Made by a program: the position numbers and the translations under genes. Positions 61,175-64,000 of a DNA stretch of 64,000 nucleotides are shown here, in pieces. The DNA is from Affinibrenneria salicis. GTDB lineage: Bacteria > Pseudomonadota > Gammaproteobacteria > Enterobacterales > Enterobacteriaceae. The stretch covers positions 102,159 through 166,158 of the forward strand of contig NZ_VYKJ01000015.1 of the NCBI RefSeq assembly GCF_008710095.1. The letters are read 5' to 3'. The notes below the pieces were generated by a model, which was not told the DNA's origin, did not search any database, and saw nothing but the letters and a program-made list of their open reading frames with translations. Within the stretch, counting starts at the first letter, position 1. Every line of letters starts with the position of its first letter.

Positions 61175-63748
61175 ATGCGTCTGGATCGTCTTACCACTAA
61201 ATTCCAGCTTGCCCTCGCCGATGCCCAGTCCCTTGCTCTTGGGCGCGACAATCAATTCATCGAACCCGTTCACCTGATGAGTGCTTTACTTAATCAGGAG
61301 GGGGGAACCGTGGGACCGTTGTTAACGGCCGCCGGAGCAAATATTCCCCGTTTACGCACCGAGCTGGATCAGGCCCTGGCGCGTTTGCCTCAGGTTGAAG
61401 GCACCAATGGGGATGTCCAGCCATCGAACGATCTGGTGCGCGCTTTGAATCTGTGCGACAAACTTGCACAAAAGCGTGGTGATGCCTTTATTTCGTCAGA
61501 ACTGTTTGTGTTAGCCGTGCTGGAGTCGGGAACGACTCTCTGCGATTTGTTAAAAGCCGCCGGCGCGACGCAGAGCAGCGTGACTAAAGCGATTGAACAA
61601 ATACGCGGAGGAGAACAGGTGAACGATCAGGGAGCCGAGGATCAGCGTCAGGCACTGAAGAAATTTACTATCGATCTAACCGAAAGGGCGGAACAGGGGA
61701 AACTGGATCCGGTGATTGGCCGCGATGAAGAAATTCGCCGCACTATTCAGGTGTTGCAGCGCCGCACCAAAAATAATCCGGTGTTGATCGGTGAGCCGGG
61801 CGTGGGGAAAACCGCCATCGTCGAAGGTCTGGCGCAGCGTATCGTTAACGGTGAAGTGCCTGAAGGGCTGAAAAATAAACGTGTTCTGGCGCTCGATATG
61901 GGGGCGCTGGTAGCCGGCGCGAAATACCGCGGCGAGTTCGAAGAACGTCTGAAAGGGGTGCTGACCGACCTGTCGAAACAGGAAGGCAACGTTATTTTGT
62001 TCATCGACGAATTGCATACGATGGTCGGCGCCGGTAAGGCCGATGGGGCGATGGACGCGGGCAATATGCTCAAGCCGGCGTTGGCGCGCGGTGAGCTGCA
62101 CTGCGTGGGCGCGACGACGCTGGATGAATATCGTCAGTATATCGAGAAAGACGCCGCGCTGGAGCGTCGTTTCCAGAAGGTGTTCGTCGCCGAGCCAACG
62201 GTCGAAGATACCATCGCTATCCTGCGTGGTCTGAAAGAACGCTATGAGTTGCATCACCATGTACAGATCACCGACCCGGCTATCGTGGCGGCCGCTACGC
62301 TGTCATACCGCTATATTGCCGACCGTAAACTGCCCGATAAGGCAATAGACCTGATCGATGAGGCCGCTTCCAGCATCCGTATCCAAATGGACTCGAAACC
62401 CGAGGCGTTGGACCGGCTTGAGCGTCGTATCATCCAGTTGAAGCTGGAACAGCAGGCGCTGAAAAAAGAAGCGGATGACGCCAGCCGCAAGCGGCTGGAA
62501 CTGTTGAGCAGCGAGCTGGAACAGAAAGAACGAGAATATTCGAAGCTGGAAGAGGAGTGGAAGGCGGAAAAGGCTTCACTCACCGGCACGCAAAATATCA
62601 AGGCGGCGCTGGAAAACGCCAGAATCGCGCTGGAACAGGCGCGCCGCCAGGGCGATCTGGGCCGGATGTCCGAGCTGCAGTACGGTAAGATCCCGGAACT
62701 GGAAAAACAGTTGGCCGTTGCGACCCAGGCTGAAGGTAAGAGCATGCGCCTGCTGCGTAACCGGGTCACCGATGCGGAGATCGCGGAAGTTCTGGCGCGC
62801 TGGACCGGTATTCCGGTATCGCGCATGCTGGAAAGCGAACGTGCCAAATTACTGCGTATGGAAGATGAACTGCATCAGCGTGTTATCGGTCAGGACGAGG
62901 CGGTGGAGGCGGTGGCTAACTCGATTCGCCGCAGCCGCGCCGGGTTGTCCGACCCGAATCGGCCGATTGGTTCTTTTCTGTTCCTTGGGCCGACCGGGGT
63001 TGGGAAAACCGAGCTTTGCAAGACGCTGGCCACCTTCCTGTTCGATAGTGAAGACGCCATGGTGCGTATTGATATGTCGGAGTTTATGGAAAAACATTCG
63101 GTGTCCCGTCTGGTCGGCGCGCCTCCGGGATACGTTGGCTATGAAGAAGGTGGCTATCTGACGGAGGCTGTTCGCCGTCGTCCTTATTCGGTGATCCTGC
63201 TGGATGAAATCGAGAAGGCGCATCCGGATGTATTTAACATTCTGCTGCAAGTGCTGGATGACGGACGGCTGACGGATGGGCAGGGGCGGACGGTGGATTT
63301 CCGTAATACGGTCGTCATCATGACGTCCAACCTGGGGTCCGATCTGATTCAGGAGCGGTTCGGTGAAATGAATTACGGCGAAATGAGAACGATGGTGCTT
63401 GATGTGGTCGGCCGTCATTTCCGACCGGAATTTATCAACCGTATCGATGAAGTGGTGGTGTTCCATCCGCTGGGTCGCGCGCACATCGCGGCTATTGCAA
63501 AGATCCAGCTGCAGCGACTGTATAAACGGCTGGAAGAACGCGGCTATAAGGTCACCATTACTGAAGCCGCGCTGGAGCTGCTGGGTAAAACAGGCTTCGA
63601 TCCGGTATACGGCGCCCGTCCTTTGAAGAGGGCCATTCAGCAGGATATTGAAAACCCGCTGGCGCAGCAGATTCTGTCCGGCCAGCTAATTCCGGGCAAA
63701 CCTGTGGTGCTGGATGTGAAGGACGACCATATCATCGCGGTTCAGTAA
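61175..63748 (+). CDS. clpB: ATP-dependent disaggregase ClpB
   Basis: An 857-residue Hsp100 chaperone equal in length to E. coli ClpB. An N domain ([17 protein letters not shown]) is followed by AAA+ domain 1 with Walker [10 protein letters not shown], a coiled-coil M domain (about residues 410-525) and AAA+ domain 2 with GPTGVGKTE and Walker [10 protein letters not shown]. It resolves aggregates with DnaK. A frame open to 61163 exists, but ATG 61175 after GGAGG is the homologous start. An in-frame GTG at codon 149 (61619) has a GGAGGAG site, so the shorter ClpB isoform known from E. coli is probably made too. Confidence 0.98.
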   Translation: MRLDRLTTKFQLALADAQSLALGRDNQFIEPVHLMSALLNQEGGTVGPLLTAAGANIPRLRTELDQALARLPQVEGTNGDVQPSNDLVRALNLCDKLAQKRGDAFISSELFVLAVLESGTTLCDLLKAAGATQSSVTKAIEQIRGGEQVNDQGAEDQRQALKKFTIDLTERAEQGKLDPVIGRDEEIRRTIQVLQRRTKNNPVLIGEPGVGKTAIVEGLAQRIVNGEVPEGLKNKRVLALDMGALVAGAKYRGEFEERLKGVLTDLSKQEGNVILFIDELHTMVGAGKADGAMDAGNMLKPALARGELHCVGATTLDEYRQYIEKDAALERRFQKVFVAEPTVEDTIAILRGLKERYELHHHVQITDPAIVAAATLSYRYIADRKLPDKAIDLIDEAASSIRIQMDSKPEALDRLERRIIQLKLEQQALKKEADDASRKRLELLSSELEQKEREYSKLEEEWKAEKASLTGTQNIKAALENARIALEQARRQGDLGRMSELQYGKIPELEKQLAVATQAEGKSMRLLRNRVTDAEIAEVLARWTGIPVSRMLESERAKLLRMEDELHQRVIGQDEAVEAVANSIRRSRAGLSDPNRPIGSFLFLGPTGVGKTELCKTLATFLFDSEDAMVRIDMSEFMEKHSVSRLVGAPPGYVGYEEGGYLTEAVRRRPYSVILLDEIEKAHPDVFNILLQVLDDGRLTDGQGRTVDFRNTVVIMTSNLGSDLIQERFGEMNYGEMRTMVLDVVGRHFRPEFINRIDEVVVFHPLGRAHIAAIAKIQLQRLYKRLEERGYKVTITEAALELLGKTGFDPVYGARPLKRAIQQDIENPLAQQILSGQLIPGKPVVLDVKDDHIIAVQ
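61607..61621 (+). promoter_or_regulatory. Internal ribosome site and GTG start for short ClpB isoform
   Basis: GGAGGAG (61607-61613) lies 5 bases before GTG 61619, codon 149 of clpB. E. coli uses the equivalent Val149 to make the 79-kDa ClpB without the N domain. Confidence 0.8.
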
Positions 63749-63769
63749 GATATCGGTAGTTTGGTTGCG

Positions 63770-63808
63770 ACAGGCTCAGAATGTGATTCTGAGCCTGTTT
63801 TTTTTGCG
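63770..63808 (+). terminator. Rho-independent terminator after clpB
   Basis: ACAGGCTCAGAAT pairs with ATTCTGAGCCTGT, followed by a run of eight T. A strong terminator 22 bases after the clpB stop. Confidence 0.95.
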
Positions 63809-63885
63809 TTTCGGTTTAATAAATAGACAAAAAATGTCAATTTGATTTAAAAATAACCGGTTGGGCATTTTTTTGCATTTAGCGC

Positions 63886-63913
63886 TTGTCAGGCGGCGAG
63901 AAGTCCCTATAAT
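63886..63913 (+). promoter_or_regulatory. rRNA operon promoter P1
   Basis: TTGTCA (63886-63891) and TATAAT (63908-63913) lie 16 bases apart, followed by the GC-rich discriminator GCGC, marks of stringently controlled rrn P1 promoters. An AT-rich UP-type region lies just upstream (about 63825-63880). E. coli has rrnG after clpB, so an rRNA operon is expected to the right of the window. Confidence 0.9.
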
Positions 63914-63982
63914 GCGCTCCCACTGACACGGCAACAGCGATTACGCAGTTGTACGGTGAGTAAGAAGTCAGGCAATAATTAC

Positions 63983-63988
63983 TTGACT
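63983..63988 (+). promoter_or_regulatory. rRNA operon promoter P2, -35 element (cut by window edge)
   Basis: TTGACT about 95 bases after the P1 -35 fits the -35 of rrn P2. The -10 lies beyond base 64000. Confidence 0.65.
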
Positions 63989-64000
63989 TCACAGCGGAAA

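Overview
The window looks like core chromosome of a plant- or environment-associated member of the Enterobacterales (Pectobacteriaceae-like: Brenneria, Dickeya, Pectobacterium or a relative). The proteins are close to Escherichia coli counterparts and several E. coli gene neighbourhoods are kept: aroL-aroM-ppnP-rdgC, sbcDC/phoBR-brnQ-proY, pncC-recA-recX-alaS-csrA-tRNA-Ser-tRNA-Arg-yqaB-yqaA-gshA-micA-luxS, ffh/ypjD-rpsP-rimM-trmD-rplS, and yfiL-aroF-tyrA-pheA-pheL-raiA-bamD-rluD-yfiH-clpB-rrn. Blocks that lie far apart in E. coli are joined here (proY runs into pncC-recA), so the genus is not Escherichia. The species call is inference from family memory only.

Region 1-15.2 kb is accessory. 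It holds the start of a chemotaxis receptor, a zinc-ribbon protein (YjdM), a SulP anion transporter, and a six-gene operon on the minus strand (binding protein, two permeases, ATPase, metallo-beta-lactamase-fold hydrolase, LacI-type regulator) with a clear LacI-type operator at its head. A four-gene SiaABCD-type partner-switch/cyclic-di-GMP module follows; its phosphatase carries CBS-like domains in place of a membrane sensor. Next is a Dcm-Vsr pair followed by an unrecognised protein with a PD-(D/E)XK nuclease-like motif, a possible restriction partner.

Region 15.4-24 kb is mixed. ansB, aroL, aroM, ppnP and rdgC are housekeeping genes. Three copies of a long structured intergenic repeat surround aroL and lie downstream of an unrecognised exported protein; a dCache chemotaxis receptor with a candidate FliA promoter sits before rdgC.

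Region 24-41.6 kb holds DNA repair and phosphate genes (sbcCD, phoBR with a Pho box), a MetE-like methyltransferase placed between phoR and brnQ, two amino-acid carriers, then pncC, SOS-regulated recA, recX, alaS and csrA.

Region 41.8-64 kb holds four tRNA genes, yqaBA, gshA, the antisense-oriented sRNA gene micA (found from sequence), luxS, SRP and ribosomal-protein operons, speED, an orphan LytTR regulator, the aroF-tyrA operon and pheA with its Phe-rich leader peptide and attenuator, then raiA, bamD, rluD, yfiH, clpB with a heat-shock promoter, and finally the P1/P2 promoters of an rRNA operon whose genes lie beyond the right edge.
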